Below, piece by piece: positions 33,473-42,900 of a DNA stretch of 64,000 nucleotides. Position 1 is the stretch's first letter, and every line of letters starts with the position of its first letter. Origin of the DNA: Streptomyces parvulus (GTDB lineage: Bacteria > Actinomycetota > Actinomycetes > Streptomycetales > Streptomycetaceae); NCBI RefSeq assembly GCF_014648855.1, contig NZ_BMRX01000006.1, positions 124,001 to 188,000 of the forward strand, in the 5' to 3' direction. The notes under the pieces were generated by a model. It did not search any database and was not told the origin of the DNA. It worked only from the letters and a program-made list of their open reading frames with translations. A program made the translations under genes and the position numbers.

Positions 33473-35893
33473 GTGTATCCACGGCTGTATCCCCGCCGAC
33501 CGGGCAGACGCCTGGCCGGAACGCTCATCGGCTCCTTATTGGCCATCGGCCTGACGGCGACGCCGGCCCCCGCGGACCCACCCGCCCCCGCCGAGGCCGC
33601 CGCGGCCGAGGCCCTCCCCCCGCAGGAACCGGGGGTCACGCTGCGGACCTTCGACACGCAGGTGCCGCTCAACGACATCTGCACGCTGAAGCCGGGCCAG
33701 ACCCCCAACGTCGACAAGCTCATGCCGGTGATCGACTGGTCGGCGCCCGCCGACTTCGGGCTGGAGAGCAACTTCGTCACCCACGTCCTCGGCAATCTGC
33801 ACGCCCCCGGCGCCGGCAGCTACACCCTCCGCCTCACCAGCGACGACGGCTCACGTCTCTGGATCGACGACAGACTCGTCATCGACCACGGCGGACTGCA
33901 CGGGCCGGAGTCCAAGGACGCCACCGTCGAGCTGACGGCGGGGCCCCACGCGCTGCGCGTCGAGCACTTCGAGCGGGGCGGCGGCGAGCAGCTGACACTG
34001 GCCTGGAGACCGCCCGGCGCCGCCGCCTTCGCCGTCGTACCGAACACCGCCCTCAGCACGGACGCCGACGTCGTACGGGTGACGGCCCCGGGCCGCAAGG
34101 AATGCGAGACCGGTGCCGACTCGCCCGGCGACGGCCTGCCGCTGACCGGGGTGCACCCCGACTACACGCTCACCGACCTCCGGCCGCCGGGCTTCGAACC
34201 GCAGGTCTCGGCCATGGACTGGCTGCCCGACGGGCGCCTGGCCGTCACCACCTGGGGCGGCAGCAACAACACCACCGGCGAGGTCTACCTGCTGGACAAC
34301 GTCACCGGGGACACCGGCCCGGACGAGGTGACGGTCAAGAAGATCGCCTCGGGGCTCAAGGAGCCCATGGGCATCAAGCACGTCGACGGCAAGCTCTACG
34401 TCTCCCAGAAGCACGAACTGACGGAGCTGAACGACACCGACGGCGACGAGGTCACCGACCAGTACCGGCGGGTCGCGACCTGGCCCTTCGGCGGCAACTT
34501 CCACGAGTTCGCCTTCGGGCTGCTGTACAAGGACGGGTTCTTCTACCTGAACCTGTCGGTCTCCATCAACTACGGCGGCGCGACCACGGATCCGCAGCCG
34601 GCGCAGAACCGCGGCACCACCATCAAGGTGAACAGGCAGACCGGCGAGGTCTCCTACGTCGCCGGCGGACTGCGCACGCCGAACGGCATCGGGTGGGGAC
34701 CCGAGGGCGGCATCTTCGTCACCGACAACCAGGGCGGCTGGCTCCCCTCCTCGAAGCTGGTGCACATCAAGCAGGGCCGGTTCTTCAACCACTACACCAA
34801 CCCCGACGGGCCCTTCGACGCGCAGCCCGTGACCCGGCCGGTGCTCTGGCTGCCGCAGAACGAGATCGCCAACTCGCCGAGCACACCGCTGCAGTTGACC
34901 GAGGGACCGTTCGCCGGGCAGATGCTCTTCGGGGACGTGACCTACGGCGGCGTGCAGCGCGGCTTCCTGGAGAAGGTCGGCGGCGAGTACCAGGGCGCCG
35001 TCTTCCGGCTCACCCAGGGGCTGGAGGCCGGCGTGACCCGGATCAGCATCGGGCCGGACGGCGCGCTGTACGCCGGCGGGCTCGGGGCCGGCGGCAACTG
35101 GGGCCAGGAGGGCAAGCTCAGCCACGGCCTGCAGAAGCTGGCGCCGAACGGCACCGACGCCTTCGACATCCGCGCCATGCGCGCGGTACCCGGCGGCTTC
35201 GCGCTTGAGTACACGCAGCCGCTCTCGGCCGACACGGCCCGGGACCTCGCCCAGCACTACAGGATCAAGCAGTGGCGGTACGCGCCGACCGCCGACTACG
35301 GCGGCCCGAAGATCGACGAGGAGACCCTGACCGCGCAGTCCGCCACCCTCTCCGGCGACGGCAGGACGGTCACCCTCGCGATCCCCGGCCTCAAGGCGGA
35401 CCGGGTGGTCCACGTCCGTTCGCCCCGCCCCTTCAGCTCGGCCGGCGGCGAGACCCTGTGGAGCACCGAGGCGTGGTACACGCTCAACCGGCTGCCCGGC
35501 GGGGGAACCCCCGGGCCGGGCGAGGTGAAGGGCGTGGGCGGCAAGTGCCTGGACGTCGACAACTCCATGACGGCGGACGGCACGAAGGTCCAGCTCTGGA
35601 CCTGCAACGGCACCGGCGCGCAGCAGTGGACGCGCGCGGACGACGGCACGCTGCGGGCGCTGGGCAAGTGCCTGGACGTGTCCAACGGCGGCACCGCCGA
35701 CGGCACCAGGATCCAGCTGTGGACGTGCAACGGCACCGGCTCGCAGAAGTGGGCGCCGCAGTCGGACGGCACGGTCCGCAACCCGCAGTCCGCCAAGTGC
35801 CTGGACGCCTCGGGCGGCACCTGGAACGACGGCACCCCGGTCCACCTGTGGACCTGCCACACCGGCACCAACCAGAAGTGGTTCCTCCCGTAG
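33473..35893 (+). CDS. Secreted PA14-GSDH-type protein with lectin domain; contains a TTA codon
   Basis: Exoprotein of 806 residues starting at GTG 33473, four bases after AGGAGG. The signal peptide (RRLAGTLIGSLLAIGLTATP) contains a TTA leucine codon at codon 22 (33536-33538), so translation should depend on the bldA tRNA. A PA14 domain (about 65-200: LRLTSDDGSRLWIDDRLVID) is followed by a beta-propeller dehydrogenase-like domain (about 225-560: DWLPDGRLAVTTWGG, LKEPMGIKHVDGKLYVSQKH, GGLRTPNGIGWGPEGGIFVT) and a ricin-type lectin with three KCLDV/QLWTCNG repeats. It is divergent from the GSDH-CBM6 gene and shares its lectin sequence almost base for base. The true substrate is unknown. Confidence 0.88.
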   Translation: MYPRLYPRRPGRRLAGTLIGSLLAIGLTATPAPADPPAPAEAAAAEALPPQEPGVTLRTFDTQVPLNDICTLKPGQTPNVDKLMPVIDWSAPADFGLESNFVTHVLGNLHAPGAGSYTLRLTSDDGSRLWIDDRLVIDHGGLHGPESKDATVELTAGPHALRVEHFERGGGEQLTLAWRPPGAAAFAVVPNTALSTDADVVRVTAPGRKECETGADSPGDGLPLTGVHPDYTLTDLRPPGFEPQVSAMDWLPDGRLAVTTWGGSNNTTGEVYLLDNVTGDTGPDEVTVKKIASGLKEPMGIKHVDGKLYVSQKHELTELNDTDGDEVTDQYRRVATWPFGGNFHEFAFGLLYKDGFFYLNLSVSINYGGATTDPQPAQNRGTTIKVNRQTGEVSYVAGGLRTPNGIGWGPEGGIFVTDNQGGWLPSSKLVHIKQGRFFNHYTNPDGPFDAQPVTRPVLWLPQNEIANSPSTPLQLTEGPFAGQMLFGDVTYGGVQRGFLEKVGGEYQGAVFRLTQGLEAGVTRISIGPDGALYAGGLGAGGNWGQEGKLSHGLQKLAPNGTDAFDIRAMRAVPGGFALEYTQPLSADTARDLAQHYRIKQWRYAPTADYGGPKIDEETLTAQSATLSGDGRTVTLAIPGLKADRVVHVRSPRPFSSAGGETLWSTEAWYTLNRLPGGGTPGPGEVKGVGGKCLDVDNSMTADGTKVQLWTCNGTGAQQWTRADDGTLRALGKCLDVSNGGTADGTRIQLWTCNGTGSQKWAPQSDGTVRNPQSAKCLDASGGTWNDGTPVHLWTCHTGTNQKWFLP
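35523..35890 (+). repeat. Lectin-domain repeat copy C (inverted relative to A and B)
   Basis: Coding sequence of the lectin domain in the PA14-GSDH protein. It is in opposite orientation to copies A and B. The 113-base exact match to copy B (35726-35838) points to gene conversion or very recent duplication. Confidence 0.88.
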
Positions 35894-35924
35894 GGGCCGG
35901 GCGGCGTTCCACGCCGTGAGCCGG

Positions 35925-35958
35925 CGCGCGCGGCCACGTCCCTCCGTGGCCGCGCGCG
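35925..35958. terminator. Perfect hairpin between PA14-GSDH and STAS-ANTAR genes
   Basis: CGCGCGCGGCCACG pairs perfectly with CGTGGCCGCGCGCG (14 bases) around a six-base loop, between convergent genes ending at 35893 and 36017. Confidence 0.85.
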
Positions 35959-36016
35959 TCGTCGTCCTCCCGACTCCGGCCGCGCGGCGCGTGCCCCGAC
36001 CGGTGGCGGGCCCCGG

Positions 36017-36664
36017 TCAGTGCCCGAGCCGGGCCAGTGCCGCGCGCAGCGCCGACCGGACCTCCCGCGGTGGCGGCGGGCCGTCGGTCTCCGTGCCCGC
36101 GGTGACGGCGGCCGCGACGTCGCGGAGCTTGGTGTTGGACAGCTGGGACGCCTCGCGCAGGATCTCCCACGCCTCGTCCGAGGTGCAGGAGTGCAGCGCC
36201 ATCAGCACGCCCCGCGCCTGGTCGATGACCGGCCGGGAGGCGATCGCCCGGCGCAGCTGCTCCACCTCCTCCTCCAGGACGTGCAACCGCTCGGCGCCGG
36301 GCTCGGACAGCCGCGGGGCGGTGGTGCGCAGGGGATCGGCCGTGTCCAGACCGGCCAGCTCCAGGACCCGCACCGGCTGGCCCCGCCAGTTCGCCGTCGT
36401 CACCGGCACGGTCTCCCGGTGGCTGTATCCGCCCAGCAGGTCGAGGAAGCGCAGGCCCCCCGGGTCCATGAACTCCACGTCGCCCATGTCCAGATCGACG
36501 CGCTCGACGCCGGCCAGCGCGGCCAGCGCCTCGGCCAGGATCTCCGTGCACCCGTGGACCAGTTGCCCGCGCGCGACGAGCAGCGCCCGTCCCCCGGCCA
36601 CCGTGCCGTCGATCGCCAGGAAGGCGGGGTGCCCCGCCAGACGTGGAGGTACCGCCCGGGTCAT
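36017..36664 (-). CDS. STAS-ANTAR domain protein
   Basis: Cytoplasmic signalling/RNA-binding protein of 215 residues from ATG at 36664 (GTG at 36697 is possible). The N-terminal STAS domain has VERVDLDMGDVEFMDPGGLR; the usual phosphorylated Ser after the Asp is Pro here, so it cannot be switched the classical way. The C-terminal ANTAR domain (about 140-195) reads LRRAIASRPVIDQARGVLMA and EILREASQLSNTKLRDVA. ANTAR domains bind paired hairpins in nascent RNA to prevent termination. It is next to a GAF histidine kinase on the same strand, a likely functional partner. Confidence 0.85.
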   Translation of the reverse strand: MTRAVPPRLAGHPAFLAIDGTVAGGRALLVARGQLVHGCTEILAEALAALAGVERVDLDMGDVEFMDPGGLRFLDLLGGYSHRETVPVTTANWRGQPVRVLELAGLDTADPLRTTAPRLSEPGAERLHVLEEEVEQLRRAIASRPVIDQARGVLMALHSCTSDEAWEILREASQLSNTKLRDVAAAVTAGTETDGPPPPREVRSALRAALARLGH

Positions 36665-36850
36665 GTCACCGCCCTGTCCGTCCCTGCCGGTCCCCACCGG
36701 CCCCCGCGGACGTACTCAACGTCGCTCCGTCCCCTTCGTCGTGGCGCCTGCCCGCCGTACGCCGGACTACACCCGGCCCCGGGGAGTGGGCGGCCCACGG
36801 GCGGGTAAAGGCAGTGCCGGTCCGTGCCCCGGCGCACGCCTCGCGCGCGG

Positions 36851-38296
36851 TCACAGCGCCGACCACCAGGTCACCGTCGTGCCGTCCGCCCCGGTGTTCG
36901 CGTCCTGGGTGTCCTGCCCGCCCTCCCCGTCGTCGAAGACCGTCAGCCGTACGCCGTCCCGGCCCCCGTCCGCGGCCCCGGCGCCGGCGTCGACGGTGAC
37001 CTCGACGCGGGAGACGGAGGCGCGGGCCGTCGCCTCGGCCAGGGCGCGGCGCAGGACGGTGAGCAGTGGTCCGGCCACCCGGTCCGGGACGCGGGTGTCG
37101 ACCGCGCCCCGGAACCGGGTCGACGGAGCGAAGCCCAGCCGGGCGGCGGCGGACGCGGTCTCGCGCAGGACCAGGCCGCGCAGCCCCGTCGGCGGATCGG
37201 CCGGCGGCTGCTGGAGCGCGAAGATCGCCGTGCGGACCTCCTGCACCGTGGACCGCAGTTCGTCCGCCGCCCGCGCCAGGATGCCGCGCACGTCCCGCGC
37301 GCCCTCGCGGCGCTGCGTCGACTCCAGCATCATCCCGGTCGCGAACAGCCGCTGCACCACCAGGTCGTGCAGGTCCCGCGCGATGCGGTCGCGGTCCTCG
37401 TACACCGCGAGCCGCTCCCGCCCGCGCCGGGCGTCGGCCAGGACGAGGGCGAGCGCGGCCTGCGAGGCGAACTGGGTGGCGAGCAGCCGCTCCAGGTCCG
37501 TGTACTGGCGTTCCCCCCGCCTGCGCGGCAGGGCGAGGGTGCCGATCAGGCGGCCGTTCGCCTGGAGCGGCAGCATCATGCTCGGCCCGAACCGGTGCCG
37601 CACGCGCGTCGTCATCCGCGGATCGGTCGCCGAGTCGGTGAGGAAGACCGGCTCCCCGCCGAGCAGCTGCTCCAGGACCGGGCTGCCCGGCGCGATGGTG
37701 GCGCCGACGATGCCGCCCGGGTCGTCCGGCGTGGAGGCGGTCACGATCTCCATGCCGCCCTCGGCGGTGGGGTGGAGGATGACGCCCGCGGAGGCGTCCG
37801 CGAGCAGCCGGGCCCGTTCGGCGACCGTCGTCAGCGCGTCGCCGGCGCCCTCCTCGGTGAGCAGCGCGGTGGTGACGGCCGCCGCGCCCTCGATCCAGCG
37901 CTCGCGCTGCCGCGCCGTCTCGTACAGGCGGGCGTTGCCGATCGAGATGCCGGCCTGCGTCGCCAGCACCCGCAGCAGTTGCTCGTCCTCCGCCGTGAAC
38001 GGTTCGTCCCCGGGCCGTCCCGCCAGCCGCAGCTCGCCGAACGCCTCGTCGCGCACGTCGATCGGCACCCGCAGCCGGGGCGCCGTCGCGTCGGCGGGGT
38101 CCGGGCCCGGGGTGCGGATCTCGGCCAGGCCGTCCCGGCCGGGGTCGAGGACCACGAGGGAGGCGCGGTCGGCGCCGGTCAGTTCGGCGGCGCCGTCCAC
38201 GAGGTGCTGGAGGGTACCGCGCAGGTCGAGACCGGTGCCGACCTCCAGGACGGCTTCGAGGAGGCGGGTGAGGCGGGGCGCGGGCTGGGCGGTCAT
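36851..38296 (-). CDS. Two-GAF sensor histidine kinase with reduced ATPase domain
   Basis: Soluble kinase-like protein of 481 residues resembling DevS/DosS. GAF 1 spans about residues 15-125 and GAF 2 about 150-290. The HisKA_3 phosphoacceptor is RDRIARDLHDLVVQRLFATG. The ATP-binding part is weak: where the N-box should read like EALANVVRHA the sequence is LAEATARASVSRVEVTV without the key Asn, and only one D-D-G segment (LTVFDDGEGG) remains. It may be a poor or inactive kinase. No response regulator is adjacent; the STAS-ANTAR gene follows 186 bases downstream. The substrate sensed by the GAF domains is unknown. Confidence 0.85.
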   Translation of the reverse strand: MTAQPAPRLTRLLEAVLEVGTGLDLRGTLQHLVDGAAELTGADRASLVVLDPGRDGLAEIRTPGPDPADATAPRLRVPIDVRDEAFGELRLAGRPGDEPFTAEDEQLLRVLATQAGISIGNARLYETARQRERWIEGAAAVTTALLTEEGAGDALTTVAERARLLADASAGVILHPTAEGGMEIVTASTPDDPGGIVGATIAPGSPVLEQLLGGEPVFLTDSATDPRMTTRVRHRFGPSMMLPLQANGRLIGTLALPRRRGERQYTDLERLLATQFASQAALALVLADARRGRERLAVYEDRDRIARDLHDLVVQRLFATGMMLESTQRREGARDVRGILARAADELRSTVQEVRTAIFALQQPPADPPTGLRGLVLRETASAAARLGFAPSTRFRGAVDTRVPDRVAGPLLTVLRRALAEATARASVSRVEVTVDAGAGAADGGRDGVRLTVFDDGEGGQDTQDANTGADGTTVTWWSAL

Positions 38297-38339
38297 TCCG
38301 TCCGGCTTCCTCGGGGTGCCAGGCCGCCTCGGCGGCGGG

Positions 38340-39389
38340 TCAGTCGGACGCGGTCGGCTGGAGCGAGATCGGCTCCACCCGGCCCTCCAGCATGCTGCCG
38401 AGGCCCTGGACCGCGCAGACGTCGGGCCGTTCCGCGATGTGCACCGGCATGCCGGTGGCCTGACGGAGCATCTGGTCGAAGCCGGGCAGCAGCGCGCTGC
38501 CGCCGACCATCATGATCCCGCGGTCGGCGAGGTCGGCCACAAGATCGGGCGGGCAGTCCCGCAGCACCCGGCCGATCCCGTCGAGCACGGCGGTCAGCGG
38601 CGTCTGGATGGCGTTGCGCACCGACGCGGTGTCGACCCGTACCGAGCGCGCGAGGCCGGTCGCCACGTCCCGCCCGTGGATCTCGGTGGACGCGGGTCCC
38701 TGCGGGGTCAGCCCGTTGCCGGACAGGGTCAGCTGCAGCGGCCGTACCGACTGGCTGGGCAGCACCAGCTCGTGCTGGTGGCGCAGGAGCTGCACGATCG
38801 CGTGGTCCACGGCCTCGCCGCCGACCGGGATGCGGGCGGCGGTCACGATCGAGCCCAGGGAGAGGACCGCGACCTGGGTGGCGTGCGCCCCGCAGACCAT
38901 GATCATGGTCGCCTCGGGCTGCTCCACGGGCAGTCCGCAGCCGACCGCCGCGGCGATCAGCGTGTCGACCAGCTCCACGCGGCGCGCGCCCAGGCCGACC
39001 AGCGTCTCGATCGCCGCCCGCTGCGCCAGCGGATCCGCGTCGTGCGGGGTGCAGGCCGCCGCGCGCAGCCGGGGCTTGCGGCGCAGGGCGCGGCGGATCT
39101 TGTCGCCGAGCAGGTGCCGGAGCATGCGCTGGGCCATCTCGATGTCGACGACCGTGCCGCCCGAGACGGGCCGTACGACCCGGATGTAGCCGGGCGTGCG
39201 GCCGGTCATCTTCTCCGCGAACTCCCCGACCGCGATGAGCGCGCCGGTGCGGGTGTTGACCGCGGCCGCGGACGGCTGGTCGACGACGAGTCCGGCACCC
39301 TTCACGTACACGCGGGTCCGTGCCGCGCCCAGGTCGACGGCGAAATGGCAGCGGCGCAGCTGCTCCAGACTGGCGGTACTGGCGGTCAT
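38340..39389 (-). CDS. mbl: MreB-like cytoskeletal protein Mbl
   Basis: Actin-fold protein of 349 residues, ATG at 39389 preceded by GGAGG. FAVDLGAARTRVYVKGAGLV is the phosphate-1 loop, RVVRPVSGGTVVDIEMAQRML and ATMIMVCGAHATQVAVLSLG (in parts) the phosphate-2 region, and IMMVGGSALLPGFDQMLRQA the adenosine motif. It diverges from canonical MreB (for example the loop lacks the usual GTANT), like Streptomyces Mbl, which aids spore-wall synthesis together with MreB. The open frame upstream of 39389 is antisense to the protease gene and not coding. Gene name rests on resemblance and neighbourhood. Confidence 0.85.
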   Translation of the reverse strand: MTASTASLEQLRRCHFAVDLGAARTRVYVKGAGLVVDQPSAAAVNTRTGALIAVGEFAEKMTGRTPGYIRVVRPVSGGTVVDIEMAQRMLRHLLGDKIRRALRRKPRLRAAACTPHDADPLAQRAAIETLVGLGARRVELVDTLIAAAVGCGLPVEQPEATMIMVCGAHATQVAVLSLGSIVTAARIPVGGEAVDHAIVQLLRHQHELVLPSQSVRPLQLTLSGNGLTPQGPASTEIHGRDVATGLARSVRVDTASVRNAIQTPLTAVLDGIGRVLRDCPPDLVADLADRGIMMVGGSALLPGFDQMLRQATGMPVHIAERPDVCAVQGLGSMLEGRVEPISLQPTASD

Positions 39390-39978
39390 GGCGGATCCTC
39401 CCGAGAGCGCGACCGTACGGCCGCCCGGTGGGCGGCCTTGCTGGCATCGTGCGCGGGAGCGGGGGAGTGCGCCTGTTGAAGGGGGCCGGGCGGGGGGCCG
39501 CCGAACGGGGGGTCTTCGGCGGTCCCGCCCCGTTCGGCTGTCCGGCCCCGCCGAGCGGGGCCGGAGATGCAGCCGGACGGCCGCGACGGCCCGCCGAGCC
39601 GGCGGCCGACCGTGTCGACATCCGTCGGGCCCGGTCCCGCGGCCCTCCCGGAGCGCGGCGGGGAACCGGCCGGCCGGCTCGGGCGACCATCTCGCGCGGA
39701 TGGGTCGCCCGGCTCCGCACGGCCCGATCTCTTCCTCGGCCCGCCGGTCGACCGGCGGTGGCCACACCCGTGTTACGGGGTGCTCGTACCGGCGGAGGGC
39801 CCAGCCGGGCCGGTCTCGACGCGGCGGCGGACCGCCCCCGCGGGCGGTGGCCCGCCTGGCGGAAAGCCGCCAGGGCGCCAACCCGCCACGGTCGGTCAAC
39901 TCCCCCGCAACACAAGCACCCTGAGACTGCTCGGAGCACTCTTCACAGCACTCTACGACGACGCGAAGTGAGGCGTGG
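39390..39978. other. 589-base region between divergent mbl and subtilisin genes
   Basis: No convincing protein gene. Two strong hairpins lie at 39500-39565. GCACTCTTCACA and GCACTCTACGAC near 39938-39958 are tandem repeats directly before the protease start and may belong to its promoter. The rest is featureless GC-rich sequence. Confidence 0.6.
39500..39565. terminator. Tandem hairpins between divergent genes
   Basis: GCCGAACGGGG/CCCCGTTCGGC (11-base arms, 39500-39538) is followed at once by TCCGGCCCCG/CGGGGCCGGA (10-base arms, five-base loop, 39541-39565). Terminator-like structures are unexpected between divergent genes and may mark the end of an unannotated small transcript. Confidence 0.5.
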
Positions 39979-42900
39979 ATGAGCAGAGGACCAGCCGGAC
40001 GCGGGACGGCCCTGACGGCGGCGGCGCTCGTGATCGCACTGCTGCCGGCCGGCACCGCGGCGGCACAGGACCCGCCCCCGGAGCCGGCGCACCCCCCGGC
40101 GGCCGCCCGAGCCGCGGCGGCCCGCACCGTCACCCTCGTCACCGGGGACCGGGTGACCGTCACCGAGCTGGGCGGCGGGCGGCGGACCGTCACGGTCGAG
40201 CGGCCCGAGGGCGCCGCCGGCGCCGTGCACACCCGCCGGTCGAACGGCCGGACCACCGTCGTGCCCGACGAGGCACTGCCGTACCTGCGCGCCGGGCGCC
40301 TCGACGAGCGGCTCTTCGACGTGGAGGAGTTGCTGGAGCAGGGCCTCGCCGACACGGAGACCGGCGCGCTGCCGCTGATCGTGACCCACGCCAAGGGCGC
40401 GCGGTCGGCCACCCCGCGGGGGACCGAGCGGACCCGGAAGCTGCCCAGCGTGCGCGGGGCGGCGGTCGAGGCCGTCAAGGGCCGTGATTTCTGGCGGGAG
40501 TTCACCCGTGGCGCCGGCATTGGGAAGGTGTGGCTCGACGGGCGGGTCACCGCGGCCATGGCCGAGTCCAACGCGCAGATCGGCACCCCCGAGGCGTGGC
40601 AGGCCGGGCTGACCGGAAAGGGCGTCACCGTCGCCGTGCTGGACAGCGGCGTGGACGCGGGCCATCCCGACCTGGCCGGCCGCATAGCCGAGAGCCGCAG
40701 CTTCATCGCGGGCGAGGAGGTCGCCGACCGCAACGGGCACGGCACCCACGTCGCCTCCACCGTCGGCGGCAGCGGCGCGGCCTCCGACGGCCGGGAGAAG
40801 GGGGTGGCGCCGGGCGCGTCGCTCGCGGTCGGCAAGGTCCTGAACGACTCCGGGTCGGGCAGCGAGTCGGAGATCATCGCCGGGATGGAGTGGGCCGCCC
40901 GGGACGTGGACGCCGACGTCGTCTCCATGAGCCTCGGCTCCACCGAGCCCAGCGACGGCACCGACCCGATGGCCGAGGCCGTCAACACCCTCTCCCGCGA
41001 GACGGGCGCCCTGTTCGTCGTCGCGGCCGGCAACACCGGCGCCCCGTCCTCCATCGGCTCGCCCGGCGCCGCCGACGCCGCGCTGACCGTCGGTGCCGTC
41101 GACTCCGCCGACCAGGCGGCCTGGTTCACCAGCGCCGGGCCCCGATACGGCGACCAGGCGCTCAAGCCCGACCTGTCCGCGCCGGGCGTGGGCATCCTCG
41201 CCGCCCGGTCCCGGCTCACCGAGGGCAGCGGCGACTACACCGCCATGGACGGTACGTCGATGGCGACACCGCACGTCTCCGGCGTGGCCGCCCTGCTCGC
41301 CGAGCGGCACCCCGACTGGAGCGGCGCGCGGCTCAAGGACGCGCTGATGTCCACGTCGAAGGGGCTCGACGCCTCCGCGTACCAGCTGGGCGCGGGCCGG
41401 GTGAGCGTGCCGGACGCGATCGCGGCGGAGGTGACCGCAACTGGCAGCACCGACCTCGGCTTCCACGCCTGGCCCCACGACGGCGACCAGCCCGTCACCC
41501 GTACCGTCACCTACACCAACTCCTCCGCCACGGCGGTCGAGTTGCGGCTGGCGGCGCGGGGCGCCCCCGCCGGTGTCGTCACGCTCGCCGACACCGCCCT
41601 CACCGTGCCCGCGCACGGCACCGCCGCCACCACCGTCACCGGCGACGTGTCCAAGGCCCCGCCCGGGACGACGAGCGGGCGGATCGTGGCGTCGGGCGCG
41701 AACGGGGAGCCCGTCGCGCACACGGCGTTCGGGCTGGTCAAGGAGGACGAGCGGTACACGCTGACCGTCCGCGTCAAGGACCGTTCCGGTGCCGCGGCCC
41801 CGGCCGACCTGGTCGTCCAGCGCCTCGCCGGGGGCGTCGACCCCGTTCCCGCGCACGTCGGCGACTCGGGCACCCTCGAGCTGCGCCTCGCGCCGGGGAC
41901 GTACAGCCTGACCTCGTTCCTCGACGTCCGCGGCAGCGGCGGCGCCGACTCGCTCGGGCTCGGCTTCCTCGCCGCGCCGGAGGTCGTCCTGGACCGGGAC
42001 CGCGAGGTCACCCTGGACGGGACGAAGCTGCGGGAGCTGCGCGCGGACGTGTCCAAGGCGACCGAGACACGGCAGTTGCTCATGGAGTACGACCGCAGCG
42101 CGGGCGGCGCCGACCTGTTCGGCGCGGTCCAGGTGCCGCTGAAGTACGACAGCGTCTTCGCGGCGCCGACCCGGAAGGTCGCCGAGGGCGGCTTCGAGTA
42201 CCGGACCGTGTGGCGGCTCGGCAAGCCGCAATTGGCGGTCGAGGGGATCGGCGAGGCCGTCGTGCAGGCCGGCGGCACCCTGACCGACGGGCGCGGCCGG
42301 CTGCCGCTGGTGGACGTGGGGGAGGGGCCGTTCCCGGCGGGCGTACGGGGCAAGGCGGTCCTCGCGCGGCTCACCGAAGGCACCGAACCGGCCGCGCTCG
42401 CGCAGGCGGCCGAGGACGCGGGCGTGAAGGCGCTGTTCGTCACCGACGACGCGCCCGGCCGGCTGACGGCCTGGTGGGGCACGGACGACAACGCCGACCG
42501 GCCGCTCCAGATCGCCACGGTCGACGCGGACGACGCCCGGCGGCTGCGGAAGGCCGGACGGGTCGACATGACCGGCACCCCCGACACGCCCTACGTCTAC
42601 GACCTGTCCGAGGGGCACCCCGGCGCCGTGCCCGACCGGGACCTCACCTACCGGCCCGGCCGGCACGACCTCGCCGAGCTGCGGACCCGGTACCACGGCG
42701 CCGAGGCCGCGAGCGGCGGCGAGTTCCGGTACTCGATCACCGGCACCTTCCCGGTCGGGCTCGGCTTCCGGGAGCGGATCGCCTACCCGGCCGAGCGCAC
42801 CGAGTACGTGTCCACCGGGCCGGGCCAGCTGTGGCACGAGTCCGTGACCAGCGCCGGGGAGGCGCTGGAAGAGCGCGGCGGGCTGGTGCGGTACCGGGGC

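Noticed and set aside
28439..35893. Repetitive KCLDV/QLWTCNG segments as a possible CRISPR or satellite array
   Set aside because: They are codons of beta-trefoil lectin repeats with variable spacing inside intact genes, not direct repeats with spacers.
39390..41219. N-terminal extension of the mbl frame beyond 39389
   Set aside because: The extension is antisense to the protease gene and low complexity; ATG 39389 with GGAGG gives the normal MreB-like start.
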